A stretch of DNA of 64,000 nt from Lucinisca nassula (taxonomy: Eukaryota > Mollusca > Bivalvia > Lucinida > Lucinidae), in assembly GCA_963580285.1 (NCBI GenBank), contig OY757017.1, forward strand, positions 111,509,245 to 111,573,244, in the 5' to 3' direction. Position numbers and translations under genes: made by a program. This document shows positions 9,857-21,097 of the stretch, piece by piece (position 1 is the first letter of the stretch; each line of letters starts with the position of its first letter). The notes below the pieces were generated by a model. That model did not search any database. It was given only the letters and a program-made list of their open reading frames with translations, and was not told the DNA's origin.

Positions 9857-10176
9857 AATAAAAATAAAAAATGAGATCCTTTAAGAGCAATGAAAACATT
9901 CATAAGAAAGAAGATGGGTCATACTACGTAGTTTCGGCTAATAAGGCCTCATCAGTGACCCTGTAATGATCCGGCAACGAAAGCCAGAGGGAACATACTG
10001 CAAATTTGCGAATTTCGAACAGGCAGTCGATTCAAAGACTGATATAAATCAAAATGGGGTCCAAATAATTAAAAACCTGTCCAGAATATGAGGCTAAACC
10101 AATAATTTATCTCTGATTTCTCAGAACATTTACGCTGATCTCAAAGGACCGAAAGTAAAATATAAACTGCACTATG
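9857..10176 (-). mobile_element. About 320-bp hammerhead-ribozyme element, copy 2
   Basis: Inverted relative to copy 1 (2019-2347) and colinear with it. TTGTAA at both junctions is a probable short target-site duplication in the tandem array. No ORF. Confidence 0.75.
9916..9961 (-). ncRNA. Type I hammerhead ribozyme, copy 2
   Basis: On the minus strand: GGGTCA, CTGATGA, stem II GGC/GCC, GAA, palindromic ACTAC/GTAGT stem III, cleavage A, TGACCC. Every paired position of stems I and III and every core base matches copy 1; only the stem II loop differs by a base. Confidence 0.85.
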
Positions 10177-11394
10177 GTTGTAAGCCTATGATATCATTTT
10201 TCACGATCAAGGGAAGGCAACTAAGAAACCGGTCGTCAGATTCAAGCCAAATTTAAATTCATCTGAAATATTATGCTTGTCCTTTTTTTACTAAAAGTTT
10301 CAAAAAGATCCGATCGAAACCAGCTGAGGAAAAGTGGAGAAACCCTTTTGTCTTATATTTATGCTCAAGGACAAATAACTCCAAAGCCGTTAGTCCAGTG
10401 AGGCTCGAATTCAAACTCGACGTAGTCTGTATGCCTTTCCTCGGTGTCTACACGTTTGATAAAGATCAGATCAGAAATGACTGAGAAAAGTTGGAGACGT
10501 CGTGTTTTCATTGTAAGCCTAAGGTAAATAGTTTCATGCTTAAAGAAATGTAACTGCGAGACCTGTTATCAGATTCAAGCCAAATTCGAACTCATCTGAG
10601 ATATTAGGCTTATCCTTGCTTACTAAAACTTTCAAAGTGGAGACAATTCCCGCTTATATGTATGCTCAAGTTAGGTAACTCCAAAGCCGTTGGTCCTGCG
10701 AGGCGCAAATTCGAACTCAACGTAGACTGCATACTTTTCCTGGTTATCTGAAAGTTTGATAAATATTAGATGAGAAATAGCTGAGAAAAGTTGGAGACGT
10801 CGTTTTTTTCCATTGTAAGCCTACGGCAAAAAATGTTCATGCTCAAGGGAACGTAACTGCGACACGGGTCATCAGATTCAAGCCAAGTTTTAACTAATCT
10901 GAGATATTATGCTTACTAAAACTCGTTTACTAAAACTTTCAAAAAGATCAGATCGAAAGCAGCTGAGAAAAAGTGGAGACAACATTTTTCGCTTATTTTA
11001 TGCTCATTGGCAGGTATCTCTAAAACCGTCGGTCCTGGGAGGCCCAAATTCGAACTCAACGTAGACTGTATATCCTTTCTGGTTATCTGCAAGTTTGATA
11101 AAGATTGGACCAGAAATGGTTGAAAAAAGTTGGAGACGTCGTTTTCCCCTTTATAAGTCTATAGAACGTTTTTGTTTCCATGGCAACCACAAATCTGATA
11201 CAAACTGGTCCAGTACCAAATGCGATCAATCCACCCAACCCAGTGATGCTGTACATAAAATTTGATCAAGATTGGCCAGCTAGTAACTGAGATATTGCAG
11301 TTCAAAGCTGTGGACTACGGACGACAGACGGACGCCGGATGCCTGTCTATATTATAAGCTCACCTTGTGAGCTTTCGGACCAGGTGAGCTAAAA

Positions 11395-12330
11395 ACTGTT
11401 TTTCAAAGTTGTTAATTTGTTCTATTGTGAGTCAAATGTGACGCGTACCTTGAATCACTGGGTAGTCCAAATGATATTGACTTACTGTATGACAAGGCCT
11501 TGTAGCAGGTAGGGGAAAAAGGGGAGGGGTGCGTTGTTACTTCTTCTGTTTCTACACTTTTATTAATTGCCCCTTTCTCTATCTATTTTGACTCTTTCTC
11601 AGTGTGACGACATAATATGACCCACCAGGGTTGACATGTCGTTAAACCCAAAACAATTGTTTGAGCTTCACAGCCGCTTTGGGCATAGCCTTAGTGATGA
11701 TGCTCCAGTGTTGGTCCTGGATAGAAAAATAGATAGGGTGACCCAAAGTTTGCACCATGAACACTTTAAGGTATCCCGAAGCACTAGCGTTATGGCTCAT
11801 GATCATTTTGTAAATCTTGGGAAGATAGAAAGCCGCAGGAAGCCAAATATCTCATTGTGTCACTTACTCTCCAAGGCTTTATTGTATAGCCCTGAGTAAT
11901 AGTTTGTGAAAAGTTGTAATAACTAGGCTAGACAAGAAGTTCTTTCCAGCCTACCAAGGAGCTCAGGAAAATGTTATGTAAAATGCTCCCGTAGATCTTT
12001 GGTCCAAGCCCGGTGCTGGGTTTTGCCGGCTAACCTTTTAACCTTTTCGGCTCAATGTGGTACGTTTTAGTTCATTTGTACGCGTGGCGTAGTTTCGAAA
12101 CTTACCCGCGGTCAAACCCCGGCTTTGAAAAGACTTTTTAAAATTATTTCGACGTTTTATGTGTTTCTGTTCTTGAGTTATTTTGGTTTCGAGAAACAAT
12201 TTTGGATGTGAATACATTTCTCATGAACACTGTCAAGATGGTGGATTTCTATGACGTTTGAACGAGACTCCAGGCGAGATTTGTGTGTTATGTTAGTTTC
12301 AACCTCTCCATAGTAAAGCAAACTTCGTGT
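11395..12330 (+). repeat. Downstream part of unit copy 1
   Basis: Homologous to 14650-15552 + 16993-17170 and to 18565-19580. It begins 'aaaactgtttttcaaag', contains a LINE-type tail 'gtcgttaaacccaaaac' (11638-11654), and ends around 'cgagattccaggcgagatt'. The 87-codon frame at 11636-11899 is not conserved as protein in the other copies, so I treat the region as non-coding. Confidence 0.65.
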
Positions 12331-12387
12331 GTTTGCTAATATAAAATCTGAGCAAACACCCTAAATTACACCCATTAGGTATTTAGT

Positions 12388-12598
12388 GAACCCTTCTCTT
12401 GCTGTTTACGACAATCCTATCTTTGGAAACAGTGTAGATCCAGATCAGATGGCTTCTGAAGAAGCCATCTGATCAGGATCTACACTGTTTGGCATTCAGT
12501 TTATGAATTTGTAGCAATTAATTGCATCAAGTAATTTGATTGGTTGATAGACAGAAATGGGTGTGGCTTAAATGAATATTCAGCAATATAAGGGTTAA
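12388..12598. mobile_element. Hairpin MITE (TTAACCCTT ends), copy 1
   Basis: Inverted ends ACCCTTCTCTTGCTG / CAGCAATATAAGGGTTAA and a central hairpin with arm 'gatccagatcagatggcttc' (12437-12485). Near-identical copies lie at 29919-30136 and 32104-32319, and a half copy at 61650-61735. Confidence 0.75.
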
Positions 12599-12637
12599 TG
12601 GTGATGTACAACATCAAAAATACTGATAGTGCTAGTG

Positions 12638-12806
12638 TGATCGCTCAGTGGATAGTGCGCTTGCCTCTGATGCTAGAGGCCCCCGGTTCAATTCCCGGCA
12701 GCGACATTAAAATTGGTATATTGGTATATGAACATGTGCCATTGGCATCATTTGTAAGGATAAATGTCACAAAGTGCACCGTCTTCCGATCGGGACGTTA
12801 AATGGA
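12638..12806 (+). mobile_element. tRNA-derived SINE
   Basis: tRNA-like head 'gatcgctcagtggatagtgc' (A-box region) and GGTTCAATTCC (B box), followed by a body ending 'gatcgggacgttaaatgga'. That tail resembles SINE-A and the LINE 3' ends here. Not a tRNA gene: the acceptor arms do not pair. Confidence 0.7.
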
Positions 12807-12852
12807 CCCCCCCCCCTCACCCCCTCACCCCCCCCCCCACCCCCCCCATACA
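12807..12852. repeat. C-rich low-complexity tract
   Basis: Runs of C broken by CACC/TCACC, directly after the SINE tail. Confidence 0.9.
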
Positions 12853-13214
12853 GACACACAGGTGCAGGAGAATCATCCATTGTCCTTACCGTAATAGCAG
12901 GGTTACCGCGTAGGCGTTCCTCCTGCAAATCCAGAGTGTATGTACACCTGCATGTAATGGTCAAATGTGACCTTTCATATTAATAGTAGAGAGATACATA
13001 GATAGTCAAGGAAACAAATCCTTGGTATATCGCCTGTATGAGGGTACGAGGTACAGGTGGTATTCATGTGAACACACCATACTTTACATTTCTTATATCT
13101 AATACTAACCAAAATAAGGGGAGTCACTGACACCGTTCTGCTATGGTATTTGCATTATTTCGACAGAAATTTCAATTTGTTCCCCCAATGGAGGCCATTT
13201 GCATCTTGTTTGTC
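12853..13214. other. No recognised feature
   Basis: No gene seen. The segment 'gtgtatgtacacctgca' near 12940 also occurs upstream of unit copy 3 (17432), so the shared repeat unit may start here. Confidence 0.35.
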
Positions 13215-13615
13215 AGACCAAAATAGAAGTGAAGGCAATGATCAGGAATCGATACCATTAACCAACAGCTGCCAGCAGTGACACCAAAGGGAAAGGATCA
13301 CAAACATGAAATTACTAGACCCTAATGGACCCATCAATAGCGGAAAGCCAAAAGGACAGTTACTTTCCCACAAAATGGCCAAAAATCAAACAAACACAGA
13401 GATGACACAACGGTGAGGACTCGACAGCAAGAAACCACTGAAATGCTGGAGCAAAGGAAAACCAACAGTTAGACTCCGATGGGCCCGACCAGAGACCGAG
13501 CATCAGGCACCAACCACATTACATCAAATTAAGTTCTCTCTAATTCTCAGTAAGCCTTTACACTGGAACCGTCATAGAATCTGCGGCCTGACCCGCCGTC
13601 GTGCAATTAAAGAGG
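13215..13615 (-). mobile_element. 3' fragment of the Penelope-like RT element
   Basis: Colinear with 3905-4510 (same end motif 'aatagaagtgaaggcaatga'), retaining only the non-coding 3' part and the last few RT codons. Confidence 0.65.
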
Positions 13616-13659
13616 GATTTTGAAAGAGGCAGTCGTGTGAAAGCCAAATTACTCTGACC

Positions 13660-14640
13660 AAAATCTAATACCTTTCAGCATAAACAGACGAAGGCCAACA
13701 TATAGAAACCATCGCTATTGACTTTAGCAATGTGTTTGACATAGTTCCATATGAATGGCTTGAGCACTGTCAAGCTCAGACACGATAAAATATCCCTTAC
13801 AGTGGATCCAGGGCTTCCTGACCAACAGAGGCTAACCAGACCTGGTCAAAGGCCAGTTTTCAACAATTGCCTCAGCTCAAGGTGGCATGCTGGGACCTTT
13901 GTTGTTCTACCCAAACATAAATGACCTGCCACAGAAATTCAGCTCTTGAGCTCGCTTCTTTGTTAATGACAGCCTTTTATATCACACGACCTCAAGCATA
14001 ACTTCAAAGGGATCTTTACCGAATACAGGACTGCCCATAATGGAATACAGACTCGCAAAAGTCTTTTAAACCCAACCAAATGTACGCCAGTCAGGGAGAC
14101 ACGGAGACACCTGGTAGGAGATTTGGAGCAACTTACATTTTCAAGATACATGGCCATGAATTGTAAATCTTAACGACTTGAAAGTACCTGGGCATCCTTT
14201 ATTTCAGAAACATGTCATAGGAACCCCATTTTGGTGTAACTGTTAAGAGGCAAACAACAGCCCGGCGTTTCTTTGGAAGGATCATAACCAGCTGGTCTGA
14301 AGATGTTAAAGCATGATGGTAGAGACCATGATTAGACTTATCCTGGATTATGCCACGTCAGTTTTGTACCCACCTGTAGTATCCAGCAGCTGGAGATCGT
14401 GCAACGGCGGGCAGCTCGGTTTGTCAGAGGTGACTACCACACAATCAGCAGTACCTCCAGAGTGATGTATACCTTGGCCGGCAAACTCAAGTTGGGGTAT
14501 ATGAACCGGCATCTTCTGTCAGCTCCCCTTCATCGCCACGGGCATCAAACTTAAGGATCAACTTCCAAAGAATAGTGTCACATCAGGGATCCTTGAGGGC
14601 TTCAAGAGGAGTCGTGCAAATCTTTCCTAAACTACGTAAA
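13660..14640 (+). pseudogene. CR1/L2-like LINE relic, unit copy 2
   Basis: RT remnants in order: 'IAIDFS.VFDIVPYE' (13717-13755), a degraded VPQGSVLGP region, FVNDSLLY at 13958-13981 in place of FADDSLLY, a C-terminal stretch near 14335 ('RLILDYATSVLYP') and 'RRAARFVRG' (14400-14440). Many stops. The catalytic Asp pair is lost. Confidence 0.75.
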
Positions 14641-14649
14641 ATAGAAGTG

Positions 14650-15552
14650 AAGGTAAAAACTGTTTTTCAAAGTTTTAATTGGGTAATTTGTTCTGTTGTA
14701 AGGCAAAGACGAGGTGTAACTTGCATCACAGGGGAGTCCAAATGATAATTACTTACACCTTGAGCATTGCCTTCACTTGTATTTAAATGTGCAAGGCCTG
14801 CTGTCTTTGCAGCAGGTAGGGGTAGAGCGGGTGGGTCGTTTTTATTGTTTCTATTTCTAACTTTTATTCATTTTCCCCTTTCTCCCCCCCCCCCACACAC
14901 ACACACGCACGCTTCCCTTTTTGTCCCTTCTTTGGAAGATGATACACAAACACAGACCAATTAGGGTTGATGTGACGTTTATCCCGAAACAATAGTTTGA
15001 GCTTCACCCCCGCTTTGCACATGGTCTTATTATGACGATGTTCCAGGTCCTGTGTGAACTTCATGTGAAGTAAATTAGACAGGGTGACTCAAAGTTAGAT
15101 TGCAGCATCGACACTTAAAAGTATTCTGAAGCACTAGTGTTATGCTATGGGATATGGAGCTCATCATCACTTTGTAAATCTTGGGAAGGTAGAAATCCGC
15201 AGGTAGCCAGATAGGTCATTGTGTCTCTTGCTATTCCCAAAGCTTTATTGTATACCCTTGAGTAATAGTTTGTGAAAAGTTTTAAAAGCTTGGCCAGACG
15301 AGAAGCGCTAGAAACTCCGGTAAAAGCTTCGGTAAATGCTCCGGTGAATCGTTGGTATAATCACGTTGCTGGGTTTTACTGGCTAACCGTTTAGGCTAAG
15401 TGAGAAGTAAATTAGACAGTTTATATATACGCGTTACGTAGTTTCGAAACTTTCACGCTGTCAAACTTGAGCGTATGGTGCAACAATCTTTGAAAAGAAG
15501 TTTTTAAAAAATTTTCGACTTTTTTTGTGTGTTTCTGTTGTAATGAGACTTG
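14650..15552 (+). repeat. Downstream part of unit copy 2 (first segment)
   Basis: Homologous to 11395-12330. Contains the LINE-type tail near 14966-14992 and a C9/CA microsatellite (14886-14910). It continues after the inserted transposon at 16993-17170. Confidence 0.65.
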
Positions 15553-16992
15553 TATGGTGGCATGTAGCTGCCATCGAGATGCGAGATATTAAGTATACTT
15601 ATTATACAGATAAAACAACAAAAGTACCATTAAGTCTACATAATTTTCGTGTTCATTGAGATATTTTAAGTCTACATGAAATATGTTCTCTTATATTTAG
15701 TCGACATAAAATATGTCGTCTTATATTTCTGTCATTTTTATCAAATTTTTTGCTAAAAATGAGCGAGATAGTGCTTTAATATGACATACACAAACTTGAA
15801 AAAATAACATAAATAAGGCGCCTTGTGGATCAGGCAAGTCGACTTATTTTAAAAACGACATTATATTTATATATCTTTTTAGTTCACTACAAAGTCGTCT
15901 CGGTGCTTTAAACTGACATGACAATAAACCATGTAGCATTTAAGGAGTATAAAAGCCGGTATTAGGTCGCCGTTAGATTAGAGAATGTAACAGAATAGAA
16001 TAAATTATATATACCCAAAGTATGGGTTATAGGCAAATCTTCAGAATAACAGAATACGTTCAGAAATGGAGACCTTATGAGTTTATTATACTACGTCCTC
16101 GTTGCACCCAACGAAAGTATAAAGACTCTTAAGCCACAGCTCCACACTCACGTCTTGAGCGTTAGTTTTTATTTAGGAAATAGATTCGTGCACGTTGTGA
16201 CTAGTTGCTTAATATATCACTGGCAGGAAGTCACTCGTAAAAGTGAAAGGAACACGACGCACGCGAGCGATCTATGCACCTACGACTGACCGACAGACAG
16301 CACGGTTTTTCTAAAAGTTTTTATTGTGTGTAATACAAGTTCATATTATGGGTGTGACATTTTCGAAAGTTAAGAATATGAATGGGTCCCTTTTTTCAGT
16401 GTACAAGTATATGAATGGGGTATGTTTTCAAAATCCTGTCCGCTCACCATACCAAATGGCCCTTAGTTCCCCCACCCCCACACGAGGCTTCAACTCAGGG
16501 TTCGTATCTGGCATATCAAAACACGCTCGTTTTCCATAAGAAAACTAGACGTGTAGCGGTCATAGATATTCGGGATTTACCTCGTGGTAACTTTGCTAAA
16601 CCCGGGGTTTGGTATCCAGTAATTTTACAGAGTTCGTTTTTCTGAGAAGACGATGTGCAGCAGCCAAAAAAGTATTTTACGACTCAATTTATTGTTTTAG
16701 TGGGATAAAAAACCTAAGTCGACTTACCCTATCATGATGTCATTACAAAGCAATAATCACAAAAATTACAACGAATTTATGTCAACATAGTAAGTTACAC
16801 TTTGTTGTAAAAATATCAATGAACTGGGTGTCATTGTAAAGCAGTTTCTGGGCTAGTTAAGGAAAATCGAGATATTTTTTATCATAACGATAAACAAACC
16901 AAATATGTCGCCTTACACTAGTATGTCAACATAAAATACATCGACTTAGTAAGTAGGATCTCGCATCTCGATGGCAGCTACATGCCACCATA
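15553..16992. mobile_element. 1440-bp DNA transposon with perfect 35-bp inverted ends
   Basis: Termini TATGGTGGCATGTAGCTGCC (15553-15572) and its reverse complement (16973-16992) belong to perfect 35-bp inverted repeats (15553-15587, 16958-16992). GACTTG flanks both sides (15547-15552, 16993-16998), a 6-bp target duplication. Removing the element restores the colinear sequence seen in unit copies 1 and 3. The interior is A+T-rich with repeated GTCGACTTA-like subterminal motifs and frames of at most about 76 codons, so it is non-autonomous. A 6-bp duplication with TA-starting ends would suit IS3EU-like elements, but I am not confident of the superfamily. Confidence 0.85.
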
Positions 16993-17225
16993 GACTTGAC
17001 TCCTTTTGGTTTCGAGAAGCAATCTTGGCTGTGAATACAATTCTCCTGAACTCAGTAAAGATGGTGGACTTCTCGCGAGAAATTTGAACGAAATTCCAGG
17101 CAAGATTTGTGTGCCTAAGTATGTTGTATAGATTTGTGTGCCTATGTATGTATGTATAGCCTCTCTACATTAAAGCAAGCATATTAATTGCTAAACTTTA
17201 TAATCAGGGTTCGCAAAGCCTTTTC
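16993..17225 (+). repeat. Downstream part of unit copy 2 (second segment)
   Basis: Continuation of 14650-15552 ('ggtttcgagaagcaatcttgg', 'attccaggcaagatttgtgtg'), matching 12185-12300 and 19455-19570 in part. Confidence 0.6.
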
Positions 17226-17378
17226 CAAGTTGTGTTTGTTTGAATCGAGGTTTAACGTCCCCGTCAACACTATTCAGATCAGTTTGAGGACGTCGCTTCC
17301 AATTTTTAGTGACTTTAACCCGACATTGAGATGAAATGACATCTCAGTCCCTGCTGCCCAGTGTAACCAAAAGGCTTA
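17226..17378 (-). mobile_element. SINE-A 3' fragment
   Basis: Tail part only ('gaggtttaacgtccccgtcaa' to 'gagatgaaatgacatctcag'), truncated at the head. Confidence 0.75.
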
Positions 17379-17494
17379 TTATGAAAGAAAGGCACTGCCT
17401 TTTGAGCAAACACACTCATTTAGACCACTCAAGTGTATGTACACCTGCAAGTAGATAGAATAGATAGATAGATGGATAGATAGAGCCAGCTTAC

Positions 17495-18560
17495 TCTGAC
17501 GAAGTCCAAGACTTGGCAGCAGGAATAGATGAAGGCCAACAGTTAGACACTTTAACAAGGTGTATGAGAAAGTTCAACATGAATGACTTGAGCACAGTCA
17601 AGCTCATACACGACAAAATATAAACCACTTACAATGGATCCAGAGATTCTTGACCAACAGGGGCTAACCAGACCTGTTCAAGGGCCTGATTACCCTCAAG
17701 GTGGCATGCTGGGCCTTTGTTGTTCTGCCCGTGCATAAATGACTTGCCACAGAAAGTCAGCTCTGGAGTTAATCTCTTTTCTAATGGCAGCCTTTTATAT
17801 CAGAAGATCTCAAGCATGACTGGTACTGCAGCACTTCAGAGGGATCTTGACAGACTACAGCAATGCGTATATTAATGGAATACAGACTGACGAAGGTCTT
17901 TTAAATCCAACAAAATGTGTGACAGTCAGGGTAACAAAACGGAGAAACTTGGTCGGAGATTTGGAGCAACTTACATGTTCAAGATACACAGCCGTGAACT
18001 GACTTTTCTAAAGACTTGAAAGCGCCTGGGCATCCTTTATTTCAGAAACACGTCACGTTAATCCCACTTTTGGCGCAACTGTAAAAAGGCAAACAGCAGC
18101 CTGGAGTTTCTTTGAAAGGAAGATAACCAGCTGATCCGAAGATGTTAAAGCATGATGGAAGAGACCATGATAAGACTTATCCTGGATTATACCACATTAG
18201 TATGGGGCCCACATATAGTATCCAGCAGCCCGAGACGGTGCAACGTCGAGCAGGTCGGTTTGTCAGAGGTGACTGCCACACAACCAAAATTACGTCCCAA
18301 TGATACAGCACATTGGCCGGCAAACTCACATCTTGATGTAAATGCTGGGCCTGATCTATCTCTGGGCTAAGTGGACATACATGCTTGCAGGTCCTCCGAC
18401 CCGAAAGCAGCGAACAGTAGAGGATACTCCCTGAGGTATATGGACTGACATCTTCTGTCAGCTCCGCTTCATCTGAACGGGCATCTGACTTAAGAGTCAA
18501 CTTCCACAGAATATTGTCACTTCAGGAATCCTTGAGGGCTTTAAGAGTGATCTTCCCTAA
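17495..18560 (+). pseudogene. CR1/L2-like LINE relic, unit copy 3
   Basis: The best-preserved uninterrupted copy of the unit. The FADD box reads 'FSNGSLLY' (17786-17809), and the C-terminal 'IRLILDYTTLVWGPH' lies at 18164-18210. Frameshifted and dead. It provides the pre-insertion sequence for the TRIM site (18421-18440). Confidence 0.7.
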
Positions 18561-18564
18561 ACTA

Positions 18565-19580
18565 CAAAAAAACTGGCTTTTTTTTTCAAAGTTTTTAATT
18601 TGTTCTGTTGTGAGGCAAAAGTGACGGGAGTGCAACTGATATTGATTTGCAGTTGGGCAAGACCTGCTGTCCTTGCAGCAGGTAGGGGTAGATTGTGGCG
18701 TTGTTACTTCTGTTTGTACACTTTTATTCATTTCCCGTTTCTTCACTGTCCCAACTTCACTAGCCTCTACTACCTCTTATATCTCTTCGGTCCCTTTCTC
18801 TGGGAGACGATAGAAAATTACCGATCAGGGTTGACGTGTCTGTAAACCCAAAACAGTTGTTTGAGCTTCACCGTCGCTTTGCACACAGCCTTGGTATGAC
18901 GATGCTCCAGTTTTGGTCCTATGTGCACGTCATGGGAAGAAAATTAGATGGGGTGACTCGGTTAGTTTGCAACATGGACACTTTAAAGTATCCTGAAGCA
19001 CTAGCCGTATGCTATGTATTTAGGGCTCATCATCACTTTGTAAATCTTGGAAAGGTAGAAATCCACAGGTAGCCAGATAGCTCATCTTAGTGTTCTAAGG
19101 GCTTTATTGTATACCCATAAGTAATAGTTTGCGAAAAGTTTCCCTACCGAGAAGCTCCGATAAATGTTTCGGTAAATGCTGCAGAAACTCGTTGGTCCAT
19201 GCGCGGTGTTGGGTTTTACCGGCTAACCTTTTCGGGTTAGTGGGGTACGTTTCCGTTAATTTAAACGCGTGACGTAGTTTCGAAACTTCCCCGTGATCAA
19301 ACTTCAGCGTTCGATGCAACGGTCTTCGAAAAGAGCTTTTTAAATAGAATCAAATTTGACGAAGGAGTTTGTAGATGTTAAGAATTATTCAATTGTTTTT
19401 CTTATCTTTTGATTTGCTTACCGCATTTTGCGATAAGAAACAAGCTGACATTTCTGTTGTTGTGACGCAGTCTCGAATTCGAATAGATGTCTATTCGACT
19501 CTGTAAAGATGGTGGATTATCGCGAAAAATTGAACGAGATTCCAGGCGAGATTTAGGTGCCTAAGTATGTTGTTCCAGCC
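18565..19580 (+). repeat. Downstream part of unit copy 3
   Basis: Uninterrupted homologue of 11395-12330 and of 14650-15552 + 16993-17170, with the LINE-type tail at 18833-18855. The frame 18836-19072 is not maintained in the other copies. Confidence 0.65.
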
Positions 19581-19872
19581 GCATTACGATAAAGCAGACA
19601 CTTGGTGTGTTTACTATTATGCATTGAACGGTCTGACTGACATCACTTTGCCTGGGCAGGCCTTGTTACAACGCATAATGTAGTAATGTAGTAATTTCTT
19701 CATTTTGAAATTTTTACTACATTATGCGTTGGCATAGTCGACGCGAAATGAAATAAAATGTCGTTTTTACTTCATTATGCGTCGATACTAAGAGGTTTGA
19801 GCAAAATGAAAGAATTATTTCATTTTGCGGCAATGGGTGGCATACTTAATTTTACTTCATTATGCGTCAACA

Positions 19873-20145
19873 GTTTGTTTGTTTGATTTGAGGTTTAACG
19901 TTCCCGTCAAGACTATTTAGGTCATTTTGGAGACATTGCTTCAAATTTTATGGGACTTTTACCCGATATTGAGATGAAATGACATCTCAATCGCTGCCGT
20001 CCAATTAAAAGCAATAGGGTTTATATGCATGGATGGGCCGACTCGCAGCAGTTTTCCTGGACAGGCTTAGACCTTCTAAGCAGATTACGAGGACTCATGT
20101 ACGGGCGGTATCAGCTCTGCGTGGAAGCATCGTGCAGCCCATCTA
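19873..20145 (-). mobile_element. SINE-A copy
   Basis: Tail to near head, lacking the terminal GGGGC hairpin. Nested in the foldback element. Confidence 0.8.
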
Positions 20146-20200
20146 TTTATACCCCCGGCATACGAAGTATGCAAGGGGGTATATAGTTTTTGTCCATTCT

Positions 20201-20234
<34 letters not shown>

Positions 20235-20261
20235 CTGTCTGTCTGTCTGCCTGTCTGTCTT
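20146..20261. repeat. CCCCCGGC hairpin plus GTCT microsatellite
   Basis: 'acccccggcatacgaagtat' and 'gcaagggggtata' form a hairpin (20149-20180), followed by about 15 GTCT units (20200-20261). Hairpin plus tetranucleotide repeat resembles the start of the cassette elements. Confidence 0.7.
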
Positions 20262-20262
20262 T

Positions 20263-20543
20263 TGTTTGATTTGTTTGATTTGAGGTTTAACGTCCCCGTC
20301 AACACTATTTAGGTAATTTTGGAGACGTTGCTTCCAATTTCATGAGACTTTTACCCGACATTGAGATGCCGCCCAATAAAACCAATAGGGTTTATATACA
20401 TGGACGGGCCGACTCGCAGCAGTTTTCCTGGGCAAGCTTAGACCTTCCAAGCAGATTACCAGTACTAATGTGCGGTCGGTATCAACTCTGCGTGGAAGCA
20501 TCGTGCAGCCCATATATTTCTTCAAGCCCCTATGGGCGGGGGC
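20263..20543 (-). mobile_element. SINE-A copy
   Basis: Near full length with head GCCCCCGCCCATAGGGGC (minus strand), followed by a short GTCT repeat (20551-20573). Confidence 0.8.
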
Positions 20544-20689
20544 GCAGTGTGTCTGTCTGTCTGTCTGTCTGTGAGTTAACATTTATTTTGTGTCAAAGAT
20601 TTCTCAAGAACTACTATACCTAGAAACTTGAAATTTTGTATACATGACAATCATGACTACTTGTATTGTGGGAAAGAAACTAGGGGCCA

Positions 20690-20795
20690 TGGGGCCACAT
20701 TCCTTTTGGACTGTTCAACTGTGGTCTTAAAGACCACTTTTGAACCGTCTCAAATGTGGTCTAAATTGTAGGAATTTAACTGTATTGCTTCCTAA
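20690..20795. mobile_element. GTGGTCTT hairpin MITE fragment
   Basis: 'gtggtcttaaagaccacttt' hairpin, with 'ggaatttaactgtatt' at one end. Same family as 44370-44480 and the copies inside 50990-54640. Confidence 0.55.
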
Positions 20796-20976
20796 GTCTT
20801 TTCGAAGACAGCTATGTTCTACCATCATTACTTCATTATGCGTCGATATGGTGCATATCAACGCGAAATGAAATATTTTTTTTACTTCATTTCGCGTCGA
20901 CTATGCCAACGCATAATGTAGTAAAAAAAATCAAAATGAAGAAATTACTACATTACTACATTATGCGTTGTATCAA

Positions 20977-21095
20977 GGCCTAGTCCTTTTAAGCGGTTTA
21001 CCAGTACCCATGTGTGGTAAGTTTCAGCTCTGCGTGGAAGCACCATGCAGTCCAATCTATTTCTCCAAGGCCCGATGGGCGAGGACGATTTTCTA
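20977..21095 (-). mobile_element. SINE-A, head part of the copy split by the foldback element
   Basis: Continues from 19625-19662 on the other side of the foldback element. Confidence 0.7.
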
Positions 21096-21097
21096 AG

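Larger units (their letters stand above)
8595..11394 (-). mobile_element. Tandem-cassette element 2
   Basis: About seven units of roughly 310-320 bp (for example starting near 8608, 8917, 9245, 9567, 10225, 10565 and 10865), each made of two related halves ('aattcgaactcatctgagata' and 'ttggagacgtcgtttttcc'). It ends with a GAC-rich simple repeat (11320-11340) and a hairpin GCTCACC...GGTGAGC (11356-11390), the mirror image of the opening of element 1, so it lies in the minus sense. It splits unit copy 1 of the LINE relic from its continuation at 11395. Confidence 0.65.
19663..20976. mobile_element. Foldback element with nested SINEs
   Basis: Inverted arms of about 140-160 bp (19663-19800 and 20820-20976) start TTG(T/A)TACAACGCATAATG and repeat the motif 'ttacttcattatgcgtcga'. 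GGCC(T) flanks both ends (19659-19663, 20977-20981). It interrupts a SINE-A copy whose parts lie on either side. The interior carries two further SINE-A copies and GTCT repeats. Confidence 0.7.

Noticed and set aside
11636..11899. Frame shared with 18836-19072 ('NPKQLFELH')
   Set aside because: Similarity is at DNA level within a LINE-tail repeat; frames diverge by indels and copy 2 has none.
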